A stretch of 64,000 nucleotides of DNA from Paragyromitra xinjiangensis. Taxonomy: Eukaryota; Ascomycota; Pezizomycetes; Pezizales; Discinaceae. The stretch is taken from assembly GCA_038503065.1 (NCBI GenBank), contig JBCAMK010000008.1, forward strand, positions 992,001 through 1,056,000. Reading direction: 5' to 3'. Below, piece after piece: positions 47,654 through 60,119 of this stretch. Each line of letters starts with the position of its first letter. Position 1 is the stretch's first letter. The position numbers were made by a program, and so were the translations under genes. The notes beneath the pieces are model-generated. The model did not search any database. It was not told the DNA's origin and saw only the letters and a list, made by a program, of their open reading frames with translations.

Positions 47654-49865
47654 ATGACGGGCTTAATTCGCTTTTTGCGGGATTCAGTGAGCGAGATCCA
47701 CGATAGTGTTAAGACGTATACCACAAGGACACTTGTCGTGCCTTGCCAGTCATGCGAGCACCACGTTCATATTCGAGTTATTGATGTTCTTTCAAAACCA
47801 GATAAACCCATGGATATGAAGTGCAAGCACTGTAGTCATGTCGTTTGTTTCACAACCAGGCAGCCCAGGGCACAATTGTCGGTTGAGTTTACAGTACCGG
47901 AGCTGCATATCTCTAAACCGATCATATGCGATGAACCGTTGCCCTTGGGAGCTGTATGTCCATGATTTTTTTCTTTAGGTAGTTTGAATTTGTGCTAATA
48001 TTTCATTTGGCGGTTTTAGCAGGCGGTGCAATTCCCGACCGGTGACATCGCTCCGGTGGGTGATATTGGACGATCGATATCAGACCTAGATGCACTACCA
48101 ATTAACTCTGTTCCTTCATCGTCACAAGGCTCAAATTTAGTGCAATATATTCCTATAAGAAAATCGAGCGTTTCACTTAGCGCTAAAACTCCGGTTTTAT
48201 ATGGGAATCAGGACTCTACGTCAAATGACAGTTTGCATGGAGGTTTCGAGGATCAGGATTCGATGGTTGGCCAGTCCTGCAGCTACAGGAGCTCGATAAG
48301 CTTACAACAAGAGCCATCTTTCTCGCGCTCGAATCTGATGCTAGGACTAGAGGAGTGCGGCGAGAAGACGGGAGCGTTGCAAAATCTCTGGAATTCTGGG
48401 TCTTGTCATCGTGCCGATTCTCCAGCGCCCTCAATTCCTTCACGTTTCCTAAGCAGCTCACCTGCTCCTTCTCTCTCTAGTGGGAGATTCTCAGAGAGAG
48501 ATAGTCTCGGAAAGTTCGTGGAGCTGGGGAAATCTGAGGATGGGCAGGCTATTGAGTTTTCACTAAGTCGTAGAGGTAGTGGTGACTCTAGATCTAGCTC
48601 TATCGATCTTACATCTGGAGGAGTTGAATTGAGGGCTGCTGGAAGGAGAAACAGTGATTCGGATTCAATGCTATTCCACGACTCAGATATCCGCGGTAGC
48701 ATCTCCGAGAAACGTCGTGGGAAAATGCCTATGCGTTCGAACGCATTCTATCGCGCCGCGGTTTCGCGAAGGCATAGCCTTAAAATAGTACGTGTAGCCA
48801 TGCATCTGACGATGGATTCACTGTGTTTGATATTTTGATTATTTTTGGTAGATATGCTGACCATATGGGGGTGACCAGGAGCAACAAGAGCAACATGAAG
48901 TCGAAACGCTTAGTGCGAAGAGGAGAAATAGCATGAGCACTGATTTTGAGGTTGAGCCCTCGGACGAAGAAGTTCGGCAGGCGCATAAGATCTATACGGA
49001 AGCAGCACAGAATCAAAATCAACATCTGGAGTCAGATATTCAGTGGGCTAGAGGTATCCTTAGGAGGAGAAAGAATTGGGAACACATGAGATACGAGCAT
49101 CCTCTCAGAGGCAATTCGGACTTGCAATTAAAACCAAGAGATAGTATGGAACCGGCGGCTTCAGCTCGGTCACTAGGATTGGCTCACCAACCCTTACCTC
49201 CCTTAACAATTCCGACGGCTGTACCGGGTGTGTCGCCGAGGGTCCCTGGGTTTTCTCTTCAAGCCATCCCAACGCCTGTGGAAGAGGAACCTGAAGGAGA
49301 TATCTTGGCTCTTGGGTTTGCCGGATCCAATTTAGGTCAGCCTACAGCAGAGTCGTCTACTAGCATATCAAATTCATCTGCATTTGCCTCGAACATCGAA
49401 CCGGAGAGGCCTACGTCATTAGGGGTCACAGTACCGAGCCTGTCGGGGACTGAAAGGGGCAGGTTAGCTTGCCTAAATGATGCTACACCGGCCCTCGCAA
49501 CGGACGTAGGCCCGTCAGCAATAGCGAGAGCTAAGCCAAAGGGTATTAAAGCTTGCTGGAAAAAAATATTTCATAAAGTTACTAGGAGAGCATCTTGCTT
49601 TCATGAGAGCGATCTCTCACCCCAAATCCAGCAACAATCAATTATCGACATTACGAGACCTGTAGCCGACTTCGGGTCGTCATTGGAGTCATCGTCCTAT
49701 CAAATGTTTCGATCGTCAGGCGAGATTCAAGACGTACCTACCTCCGGAGCACCATTAGTAGTAGTGGCGCGTGAAGTAGCTGCTTTAGTTGCGGCAATGG
49801 ATAGTCCTTTGTTTCAGATTCGATTCCAGGCGAGAATGGAGGATTTATTTCCCGGAATGACCTGA
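47654..49865 (+). CDS. putative zinc-ribbon protein with long Ser-rich region (three exons)
   Basis: Model: join(47654..47953, 48020..48787, 48879..49865), 684 residues. Intron 1 has donor GTATGT and tandem acceptors TAG/CAG; intron 2 has donor GTACGT and acceptor CAG. Both are phase 0. Exon 1 has C31-x2-C34 and C57-x2-C60 (PCQSCEHH... MKCKHCSHVVC), a likely zinc ribbon. Residues about 100-356 are Ser-rich and disordered, with many RxxS and SP sites (SRRGSGDS, RRNSDSDS), suggesting phospho-regulation. Exon 3 starts EQQEQHEVE and carries a charged, probably helical stretch (SDEEVRQAHKIYTEAAQ). Further disorder follows, then a conserved-looking C-terminal helix (VVVAREVAALVAAMDSP) ending DLFPGMT. 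No known domain combination comes to mind; DNA or protein binding through the ribbon is inference. The gene diverges from none and runs towards the permease gene. Confidence 0.75.
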
Positions 49866-50550
49866 TTTTTGTGGTGTGTTTTCTTGATGTGGTGCTTTTA
49901 CAGAAGTTGATTATTGTATTTTTAGAGCGATCGTATTTTATGTTTCTTATATGGAGTTGGGTATACATGGCATCGTAATTTTAATGTTTTTGGTTGCATC
50001 GTATTGCTACGAGCATTGCCTGATCCCAGGTTTGCCTGGATTTGACGGCTTTCGTTGCGTGTACTTTGAACACTTTGAATTTTTGTTTTGGTGGGATTTT
50101 ATATATGGCATGGTGTGAAGTTTGGGCGGCTTTCGTTTCACCGGAGTCAGGTCTGGCTCAAGTACCATGAAATAAAAGAATTTTTGAGAAGATCCTGCCC
50201 TTTTTATTAGGATAAGTGATATATTGTAGGGTCTTGACTATCAGCTTTCCATGTCTACTTCGCTTCTCTAGCAGGGTGATAGGCTTGTAGGAGCCGTACT
50301 ATGGGGAAGGTATTTTAGTAGAATCACATCCATCATAATTGACCTCTGAATCAGCACTCAATCTAGAGGTAGAAATATTATATCTATCACTATATATTTA
50401 CACTGATTGCGTGATGTCTCCAGGTCGGTTGCGTGCGATATTCTTGTACCCTTAAAAACGATGAAACAATGAGTTAACAAAAAAAAACCTGATGTCTCCA
50501 GGTGATTTTTCCAAGAAAAAGCGGAAAGGTTCCTTGCTTCGAGTCTAGAA
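49866..50550. other. convergent intergenic region
   Basis: Shared 3' region between the plus-strand zinc-ribbon-like gene and the minus-strand permease gene. T-rich on the left and A-rich near 50480, as expected for two 3' ends. TGATGTCTCCAGGT occurs twice, near 50413 and 50490. Confidence 0.6.
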
Positions 50551-53010
50551 TCACACCAAAAACCTAAAACCTTTCTTGACAGCCTCCCCTGGTAGCCCTC
50601 TATTCTCCGCATCAGCTACGACATCTGGAACTGCGATCCCTTGATCAAGTTTTTTGTTCAACCGGACTAAGTGGATGCGTAGTACTGTTGCTGTTAAGAT
50701 ACTGATAAAAGTCATAACCGTGTTTACGCTCATGGCCACAACATACCGGGGGCCGGCAGACTCTACAAATTAGTTAGTATAGGCGTCATAAAAGGGGAAG
50801 AGGGGGGAGGGACGAACGTGGGTATAAATAAGCAGACCAAATCTGACTTGAGTTTGCAACGGCATTAATGGCAGCTATAGCTGCTGCGCGCTTTGCTGGG
50901 GGTCTGGGAAGAATATTGGAGATCCAAGCTAAGCTAACGACATAAGACTATCACGCCAAAATTATTTGTGATTAGCGGCTTTTGGTTCTGATATGGAGAG
51001 AGAGTAAGTAATCGGGCAATTACTGTGTATATGCCGGGGACCATGAGCATCATAGAAACTGTCCGGCAACGTAAGAGTTTGTTCCCATATATTTGCAGGC
51101 CAAAGCGCGGGCGACTTACAGTATCTTGGGCCTAAGGCTGTGGTACTAGCGGCAATGATAAACGCAACCAGAGCAACCTATGATTCCAGACTTTAGTCAT
51201 GAATCCCCTTGCTTCTTAGAAACACGGAGATTTACCCAAAGTGGAATTGTTATATGCCAATATCTTTCGCCGGTTTTATCCGCGTGTAGAGCATTCGAGA
51301 AAGCCGTAAACATGCATAACACCTGTCGAGTGAGGAACTGTGATCTAATGGATGCTAGTGGTCACTTACATATGGGGGTGCGGTGAGTAGGAGGGAAATG
51401 ATCCGATCATAGCCTAGTGTTGCAACAACACTGTTGATAGATTTTGTTAACTGATTAAGAGCAGACAGGAAAGGGATAGTTACGTTGGGAAGAAGTTTGT
51501 AACTGAGGCAGCAGCTACCATGGTGAAAATACAAAGCATCTGCAAAGAAATTGTTAGGTGAGAATATCTAAGGCATTATGGGAAATAGCTGTATCTCACA
51601 AGAAGATATGTTTTGACATCCCTAGTTTTTGTTAGTGATCTAGGATTCTACGGCGATGTGATAAAAACATACTGAAATGCCAATTTCAATCCATGTGTCA
51701 GTTTCTGCGACTCCGATCCTACCCAATCACTCTCTCCTATATCTTCCTCTAGTCGCCACATAGCCAAGTCTCTTTCTTCCTGCGTGAGCCATTTAGTGGT
51801 TGAGGGGAAATCCGGAATGATGAAAAATGCGGTGAAAGCAACGACAACCTATCAAGTGTTAGTTTTTATTATCAGTTTATTCTAAAAAAACGTCCAAGGA
51901 TGGTCTAAGAGCCTTACGGTGACCGAGCCCTCAAGAATAAATAACCAACGCCTAGTTCGTGAACTGTTAACATCCGTTCGTTCTAAGCCGGGATGATAGA
52001 AAGGACTTACCATGCTAGTATACCTCTGACGCCATCCATACCATCCGTAATTCCGGCTGTCAACAGACCAGAAAAGGCTCCAGAAATTAAGGAGCCCGAG
52101 TATAGCAATGCTGTCCTAAAACCGAGTTCTTTCCGAGTGTACCTTTGTGGAATTCTGTTAGCTACCGAGCCCGCCACACTAACGGGGTTGAGATCTACCA
52201 TGAAGACAGGAAAAATAAACACCCGGGCTGCCGACCATCGTAAGCACTAAACATGCAAGTTATAGATCTTTTAAATTGGGGGTTCTTACAAAGTAAGCTG
52301 CCTCAACAAATCCTAGTATAAATCTTTTATTGCAATTATTAAGTTAGTTAAGCAAGCTTAAGGCCTGAAGTAGGGAGACGAATATACCTGCAGGCTAGAA
52401 GACCGCCGAAATTTTGGACTCCGCCAGTAGCGCCAGATATGACACCCCAGATCATCATACATGCAGGGAGATAAAGAGATGGTCGCCCGATTTTGTCAAG
52501 ATACATATTCGATGGTACTATTATTTTTTCCTGATCAACATCGGAAGATATGATGTGTGGGACGCTATCAAGAAATGTCGGAGACTTACTTTGCATCAGG
52601 ATGTATCCGACGAAAAGAATGCTTACAGTCGTCTGGTATTTTAAATTAAGATTAGTATTTCATGCATGTTGGACGTTATGGGTCGGCGGTGAACGAACTT
52701 GGTATTGGGTGCTCGTCAGATTCAGTTCACTTTCTAGACCGGCTAACCTTGCAGCAGCGATGTTGTTTCGATCCAGGTAATTCAAAATATACATGAGGAT
52801 CAGCATAGGCATTAGTCGGAGGTCTATCTTTTTGCGCATCTTCTGCTCGAGCCTCAGCCGCTCCTCTGGCGATAGATGCCGAATGCTAATCGGTGGAAGA
52901 CGTTCTCGGGTTGTGGCAGGACTCTCATCTTCGGAGGCGACTATCTTTCCATCGTCAGGGACGGTCATTTTCCCATCATCGGAGGATATAGAATGTGCTG
53001 TTTCTGCCAT
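50551..53010 (-). CDS. MFS permease, Dal5/allantoate (anion:cation symporter) family, 16 exons
   Basis: Minus-strand exons: 52699-53010, 52590-52632, 52388-52517, 52290-52323, 52199-52227, 52011-52142, 51918-51951, 51673-51848, 51600-51621, 51484-51539, 51370-51430, 51236-51322, 51120-51177, 51024-51058, 50818-50947, 50551-50762. They total 1551 nt, 516 residues, with no stop. Introns are 47-76 bp. The protein begins with a disordered acidic tail (about 1-60), then MLILMYILNYLDRNNI (TM1 end and the conserved D-R-N), YILMQIPSNMYLDKIGRP (TM2/loop 2-3), PGCLFFLSSWYTRKELGFR, RWLFILEGS, PDFPSTTKWLT, ANSSQIWSAYLYP and the C-terminal GLPGEAVKKGFRFLV. All are hallmarks of the fungal plasma-membrane family that includes Dal5, Tna1 and Seo1, which import small organic anions such as allantoate, nicotinate or vitamins. 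Substrate cannot be told from sequence. Every exon reads into the expected family motif, so the gene looks intact. Confidence 0.92.
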
Positions 53011-54978
53011 GACGAATGGCGAGGGCTAAGTTTCAATATCGGGCTTGAGCAGGATGATACTGCACGGTGGGAAGAATCGCTGGGAATCGGCCTACTACTA
53101 TATGTATTTACTCCGCAAAGTGTCTGGCCATCTGTGACGTCTGGCCTTCCGGGAAATTAAATCAAGGCCAGGTTAATGTAGTAGCAGGGGACGCAGGACA
53201 CGAAAAAGCTTCTTCCGCAATTGCAATCGTGATGATCATTGCTAAAGAAGGGGACCATACACAACTCAGAACATTAAATCTGGGCTCTAGCTAGAGTCTT
53301 AGTGGGTCTGTCCGGTGTTTTCATGTAAGTCTGCCACCTACCCAGCGATTTAGCCGGAAAACCATTTCGTAGGCGTTTGCTATCTACACTACGTATACAG
53401 GCTTACTGTGAAAGTACGGTTGCTGGTTATAAAGCGTTGTAGAAGTAGTTTAGGTCACCGATGTGGGCATTTCTACTAATTACCGGAAAACATACGGTTT
53501 CGCATCAGGAAGGCGGATATGATTCCTGATGGGGGAAGCGGCCGGGGAAGCACCCCCCGGGTTCCGGTTGACTGTAGTGCAGGAAATTGGACAAAAGGGG
53601 AATGGGCAACGGCCGGGTCGTTCGGGCAAAAGGTTTGGTAAACCACATTTGGAATTTGGGTAGAGATGCGCGATAGAAACATGGCGCTGCGCTTCCTGCG
53701 GGTATCTTATTGGGCGGGGAGAGCCATCAGGTGCTGTGATAACCGAAAAAGCCCTCCCTTGCTTACAGAATTATTTTGAAGTATGAATCTCGACGATTCA
53801 TCGCTTTTCGATTTGAAGAGGGTTCTTCCTAGCACTGCGGGGGAGAGAAACCCTCACTTACCTCGGCTTATGAGCAGATTCACTACGCTGGCTGCCTACT
53901 AGGTGGTTATTAAAAATCGCTTCTGGTATCAGGCCTCTCCCCTTCTCATGTCTTCAATGGGCAACGTCAACTATATATTTTGATAGTGAGGGGCTTTCCA
54001 TAACCTGTCTTGTACGTACACTTCAATACGTTTCCAGGTTACCGAAGGACTCGGCCAACATTTCCCCGTTCCTTACCGATAATCTCCATCCTGCCCCGCA
54101 ATCGCTCCATAAACACTCACTCGATATTCCCTATCCGAGGCCCGTACCTATATCCACAGGAACCAACAGATTGAGGAGAAATAGGACGGGCATCTATCCG
54201 TACGCAAAGCTGTGAGGTCGAACGCCGCACATTATCTACCGGATTACTCACCGCAGGCTGGCACCACGCTCTCCACTAGCAGATCTCGATATGGCATGTT
54301 GGTGTAATGTGGGGTCATGTAACTTAATGTTTAAAAGCCGGTGCTTGCTAGGCTAGGGTTAGATCAATGTGGGGTACATGTGGCAGTTACTGGGTTGTTG
54401 AGCGGGTTTGTTTGCGAGATGCGGATCGGGTAGGCTGAATTCTTGGTGTACTTTTGGTGTTTTTTCCCCCTAGATCTCCTGCTGGGGGATTTGCACTTCG
54501 ATCTGGGCGATGCTTGAGGGTACTATGTATTTGAATTTGCGGTATCGTTCCACCGCCAAAAAAGGTTTCACTGTAGACTTGGATAAACCCGAGAAATTTT
54601 ACCGGTCTCACATGTCGGTGAATCTACGATTCCGTCGGAAAAACTCAAGTATGCATTGTATCAGCTAGTAGGGATCAGCGAAAACTACAAGCCTATTGGC
54701 ATGACTTCTAAGGGGGTGTGAAACCGCACGGTCTAAATCAAAGAGCACGCAAACAATCAAAGTAATTCCAGCAACATTGTAAAATTCAGATATGACTCAA
54801 CATTGCCAATCGATAACGACAGATATTTAGCAAAAAGATATTGATACATGAAAACTCATAAGACATTCAAACATCCCAGCCACCCATCCGTTAGACATTC
54901 CATGTATATCCTCATATAACGCCTTCTCCCTGCCAATCCCCTCCCCAAACCCAGTTTATCATTCGTTCATAAAACTCG
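53011..54978. other. intergenic region of about 2 kb
   Basis: The left part is the permease promoter and the right end the 3' flank of the ENA gene. Frames at 53476-53682 and 54387-54611 are short and unconvincing. No RNA gene seen. Confidence 0.55.
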
Positions 54979-57900
54979 TTACAAAAACCTTTGGCTCTTT
55001 CCCTGATCCTCAACGATCGTTCCACTCCTACTAGTCCTTCCGCTGCTACTTCCGCTCTCCAATCCCTCCTCTAAATCTGGCTGCACGCGATTCAAGAACT
55101 TCGCGCTACCAAGACCTTTCCAACGTTTGATACCCTTCCAGCTCTCAACAAGAGCGAGATACGTGGCCGAGCATCCAATGACGACTCCCCACTCCCAGGT
55201 GATGGCCATGTGCTTGAACACGACGGTGTTGAAAACGGGGATGTAGATGACCGGGAACGTGATGATGAAACCAGCAAACACAGCCCAGAAGAGGAATCGG
55301 TTATACCACAATGTGTGGAAGATGCTGAATGGTCCCCGGTGGCGGGCAGGGTCTAAATTGAAGAGGGAGCGACTGAAATGCTTCACCTCCCAAGCCGTTA
55401 ATAGGAGCAAGAACGAGAGAACGGCGAACACCGTAGCGCGAGCCTTGAAGACGTCCGTGCAAGTATCGTTGAATCCGTTGTTGCAGTCATTGCCGAGGTT
55501 GCCGTTTCCATATCCGTAAATAACGATGACGAAGGAGATGAGACAGAGCGAGCCCATGAAGACTCCGTAGATCATTTTATCAATGATAACTTCCCAAGTG
55601 AAAACACCAGTCCTTAGGTCATGTGGTGGGCGGGTCATAATATCGGGTTGTGCTTCCTCAAGCCCCAGGCCGAGAGCGAGGAAAGAACTAGTGATCATAT
55701 TGACCCAGAGGATCTCGAGAGGGCTTAGGGGGAAGACAGAGACACCCTCGCTATCGGCAAAGGCGAGACCAATGAGGAGGAGGATAACTTGCGAAATATT
55801 TGAAATAAGAAGATGCATAATGAACTATGATTCGAATATTAGTTAAGAAATAGAAGGGAAAGGGAAATAAGGTGTACCTTCTGAATATTGTCGAAAAGCC
55901 TTCTACCTTCCTCAACAGCGCGAACAATACTGGCAAAATTGTCGTCGGTCAACACAAGATCGCTAGCATCCTTCGCTACATCACTGCCACTAAGTCCCAT
56001 AGCGATACCAACATCCGCTCTCTTCAGTGCTGGGGAATCGTTGACACCATCACCAGTCATGACACAGAAGGCACCACGTCTGTGCAGCGCTTCTACCATT
56101 CTAACTTTGGTTGAAGGTGCGCAACGGGCGATAACCAATGGCAAAGCCTCCAGCGAGTCAATTTCGTCGTTAGTCATAGAGTCAAACTGTGACGCCGTCA
56201 TAACGATGGTATGAGCTTGCGCGGAAGGAATAGCGGGAGACAAGATTCCAACTTCGTGAGCGATAGCAGTGGCAGTTCTGATATGATCTCCGGTCAACAT
56301 GTGAACCTTGACTCCAGCGATCTTGCACTTGCGGACGGCATCAAATGTCTCCACACGGGGTGGATCGTAAAGCCCAACAAGACCCACGAAGTTCATTCCG
56401 GTTTCCACGGCAGCGCGATCATTGATGTTACTCTTTTCGCCTGAAGGGAGGGTCTTGTGTGCTGCGCAAAGAACGCGGAGTCCTTCACCGGCGAGACGCT
56501 CAACCATGTTCATAATTTCAGCCTTTTCGGAGTCCGGAAGGTTTAAGGTAGGAATAACGACTTCACCAGCGCCCTTCATGAATGCTTCGGTAGTGTTACT
56601 GCGATTATTTCTGTAGATGACGCTCATACGCTTGACGGTGGAATCGAAGGGGTGTTCAGCAAGCTGTTCCCAGTTGCCACTAGCAAGGAGCGAAGGTTTT
56701 CCGTGACTGAAGCGCATGGCAAGGACTTGTAGCGAGATCTCGGTGGGCTCGCCATCGGCGGACCAATTACCGACAGGCTTCTCGGAAGAAATCGACGTAT
56801 CGTCATTTTGACGGACAACCGAAAGGTTACAAAGTGCAATGGCGTCGAGGAACCTCTCCAGGGCAGGCACTTTTGAAACTAGCGCGCCATCAACAATGGC
56901 ATCTCCAACAGTGACGTTACCGTTGGTAGGATCAAATGGAGAGGAAGCATCATTGATAGTCAACATGCCACCGAGTCCAGGAATATAGGCTTTGCGGGCG
57001 ATCATCTTTCCTTGGGTAAGGGTTCCTGTCTTGTCCGAGCAAATGTTTGTGACACCACCAACAGCTTCAAGAGCTTGCATCTTGCGGACGATAACGTGAC
57101 CCTTTGCCATCGTCTTTGTTCCAACTGCCATGGTGATTGTAAGGACAGCGATGAGCGATTCCGGGATGACGGCGACGGCGACGCAGATACCGTATATAAG
57201 AACCTCATCACTGATTTTCCACTGTTGGTGTACCGAGTCAATTTCCTGTATCAATTGTACGCAATATAAATTGAAGACTTACTTTATTCGCGGAAAAGAC
57301 GATAATGGCCAATAAAATAGCAAAACCAAAGAGTACAAGGGCAAATTTGCTCAATTTGACCTGAAGTGGCGTTCCAACTAGACCAAGGATGTTCTTCGCA
57401 GAGCGCTTGAATTTCCCCCAGGCTCTTCCGAAAAATCCTTTGCCGGCATCTTCGTCATGCTTTCCTCTAAGTAACTCGGCGATTTTTCCAACCTCCGAAT
57501 TCATACCAGTAGCAACAGCGATACCAACCGCGCGTCCTTTCGAGACGGTGGAGGATGCGTATGCCATATTTGTGCGATCACCCAACGGAAAATCCGCATG
57601 AGGAAGGGTCATCAGTGGGGTTTTAGCAACCGGCAAGCTCTCACCGGTAAGCAAAGCCTCATTGGTCTCAAAATTCATGCCCTCAAATAGTCTAAGATCG
57701 GCAGGTACGACATCGCCAACAACGACACGGACAATATCACCCGGAACAATTTCCTCAGCCTTAATCTTTTCAACACGGCCGTTATTGCGGATAACGCTTG
57801 CGATGGGAGCTGAGAGGGATTGGAGAGATTGCATGGTCTTTTCCGCACGCCAGTCCTGAACGAAACCAATGACAATGTTTAGGAGGATAACCGCAGTGAT

Positions 57901-59275
57901 GACGGAACCCTCGATGAAGTCAAGCATCCCATAGGATGCAGCCATTGCGATCAACAGAACCTACATTTTGGTGGGCGAACTGTTAGCAAAGATGTTGTCC
58001 TGATTGCTGGATTTGCCTGGTTTTTGAGGACGTGATTTGGACGAGATGGGCTTGGACGAAGAGAGCACACTCTCGACGAACAAGCCCATCTACATGAAAT
58101 TCAAAAACGAAAAAGAACGAGCAGGTGACTTGAGTTTGGATTTTCGATCCTCTCCCTAATGATGCTAGAAATAAAAGATAATAGATAATACACTGCTCGA
58201 CGTGGGGAAAGTTCCTCGTGTCGCTGGTGGTTCTCCCTTGTACCTTGTCCACAGGAGCAAAGAGGGAAAAAATAGACACAGACATGCCGGCTCGGGGGTA
58301 GACCTCCGCGGCTAAAACAAAAAGTAATACAAAAACGCTTTGCTCCTTTCGCTATTCCACAAGAAAGCTGATGACTTTCGTCCTTTTGACAAATTTGAAA
58401 AAGCTGCTTGATTGTGGAGGGATAGAACGAGGCAAAGGATTTGGGAATTCGGATTAGTCTCTTCTCCGAGGGGATGGGTGGACACAAGATGAGGAAAACA
58501 GAACAGTCACCATAGCGGTGAGATCTGCTACAAGTGATGGGACAGGAACTCATCCGCAAGTGGCAGTAGCGGAGAGGTCTAGGGTAAACGTGCAAACAAG
58601 CAGGTCTTTAAAAAAAAGAGTTTATTTAAGCGAAAACGGTCTGGGTTTACGTACCAACGTCAAGCTATTTGAGACTTGTCTAAGTAGCACGCTCCACCAG
58701 GTAACACCCTTGTCACCCGTGAGCTTGTTCAATCCATCTCTTGTAAGCCTTTCCTTCGCTTCCTGGGTTGTCAACCCTGCCTTCAAGTTAACCTTTAGAA
58801 GCGAAGAAACTGCTTCTGGAGTTGCTGCGTGGGGAGCTGCTGCATCGAAAGAGCCGACGGTAGAATTGGCAGTGATAGTATTGACAGCAGTTGTAGAGCT
58901 CTGACCGCTGGGCGTGCCCTCGTATACTGGGCTAGATGCAACCGTGTTGGGAAAAGACTTCCCGGAGAAGCCATAGTCGTAAACTCGGCTCTCCGGGTGG
59001 CCGCTATCAGCGGTGGGGGTGATTTGATAATCCTCATCACTCCGGATAGTCACGTTGGAGGCATTTGAGGAGAGTTTGTTGTTCGTGCCAGAACGAGAGT
59101 CTGGCTGCTTTGAAGGGACGCCTCCTGCCGAGTTACCGACAGGAGGCGAAAGTATAGGTGGGGGGTCATCATTACAGCCTTCCTCTGTGATAGAAGAATG
59201 ATTGACGCCAGAGCTATGCTGGAGGGAGGACGGAACGGCGGAGAGGGAGGCGGAAAGGGAAGTGGGGTTGACCAT
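54979..59275 (-). CDS. ENA1: ENA-type P-type Na+/K+-exporting ATPase (P-IID), four exons
   Basis: Model: complement(54979..55824, 55878..57221, 57283..57960, 58655..59275), 1162 residues. ENA pumps sit in the plasma membrane and expel Na+ or K+ using ATP, giving salt and alkaline-pH tolerance. Residues 1-150 are a Ser/Thr-rich extension. TTQEAKERLTRDGLNKL begins the cation-ATPase N-terminal domain, and NSLTL-VLLIAMAASYG spans intron 1. LLTGES (about 310-315) is the actuator motif. VIPESLIAVLTI is the ion-binding TM4. SDKTGTLTQG contains the phosphorylated Asp496. FMKGAGE and TGDGVNDSPALKRADVG (about 822-838) form the nucleotide/hinge region. Exon 4 holds the last helices and WVNMITSSFLALGLGLE. 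The IPES motif and overall match favour ENA over SERCA or PMR1. Intron 1 is 694 bp, far longer than any other intron in this window. Intron 2 (61 bp) could alternatively end 24 bases earlier, in frame. Confidence 0.95.
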
Positions 59276-60119
59276 TCAATAGAGCCGATGATAAAGAATG
59301 ATTTGGGGGGTTGTTTGAAGTTTTTAGGGAGAGGTGATGAAACGAGATAGGCAAAGAGAAGACGAGCGGAACCGCAGAAGAAGTGAAGAGTAAGGGAGGT
59401 TGAAAGGAGAGCAGCGGGAGGGTTTATATTTGCGAGCTCTCACAAGCTACATATGATGATTGGTAGTGTTTGCAGGGTATTCCATTCTCGCCTGCATACT
59501 GCCACTTATCTAGTGTGTTGAGCAATCAGAGTTTGTCCACCACCATCGCCAGCAGCAGGAAAGAAAGACCCTGAACGGCAAGGTCGGCTCAACATAAACG
59601 ACATCCATCCGAACATGCATAACACAGCATATGTATGTATATGTACGTACTCTATCAAGAATTTCTGAGCGGGGGAGAGGAGAGAAAAATAATTATTCTC
59701 GGACCTTTCTTCCTGTTCCAAAGAACTCATGATTACCTTCCTTCCTCTCTCTGCTACTCTCGCAAAAAGATACATTACTTTACTCCTTGTTCATTGAGGC
59801 GGCAAACCACAGTGAGACATCCCAGATCTATCCATCTGCCATCTCTCATCTGTCATCTGGCTGTTTGCCTCCCCTGCACCAATCACCAGCCACTCATGAC
59901 CAACGTGCCACTTTCCCGCAGCAGCCGCATGCACAAAGGTACGCAGGATGGACGGGAAAGTGCCCGCGGCTGTCTAATAAGTTCTCGAGGCAAAGTGAAC
60001 AAGGCATCCAATCCCGCTTGCTGGTGCTATTGTTGATCGTGTCTTGGCAGCTGGTTGCCACATGTGTGCAACGTGTCCACTCCGCCCCCGCCCCCGCTGA
60101 GCCTCAATGACGCACTAAA

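Noticed and set aside
57222..57282. Alternative 37-bp version of ENA intron 2 (acceptor 24 bases earlier, in frame)
   Set aside because: 37 bp is shorter than every other intron here. The 61-bp version joins ANK directly to WKISDEVLIYG, which fits the family better.
58101..58595. 164-codon open frame on the minus strand inside ENA intron 1
   Set aside because: No ATG start and no protein character. The flanking exons join perfectly without it.
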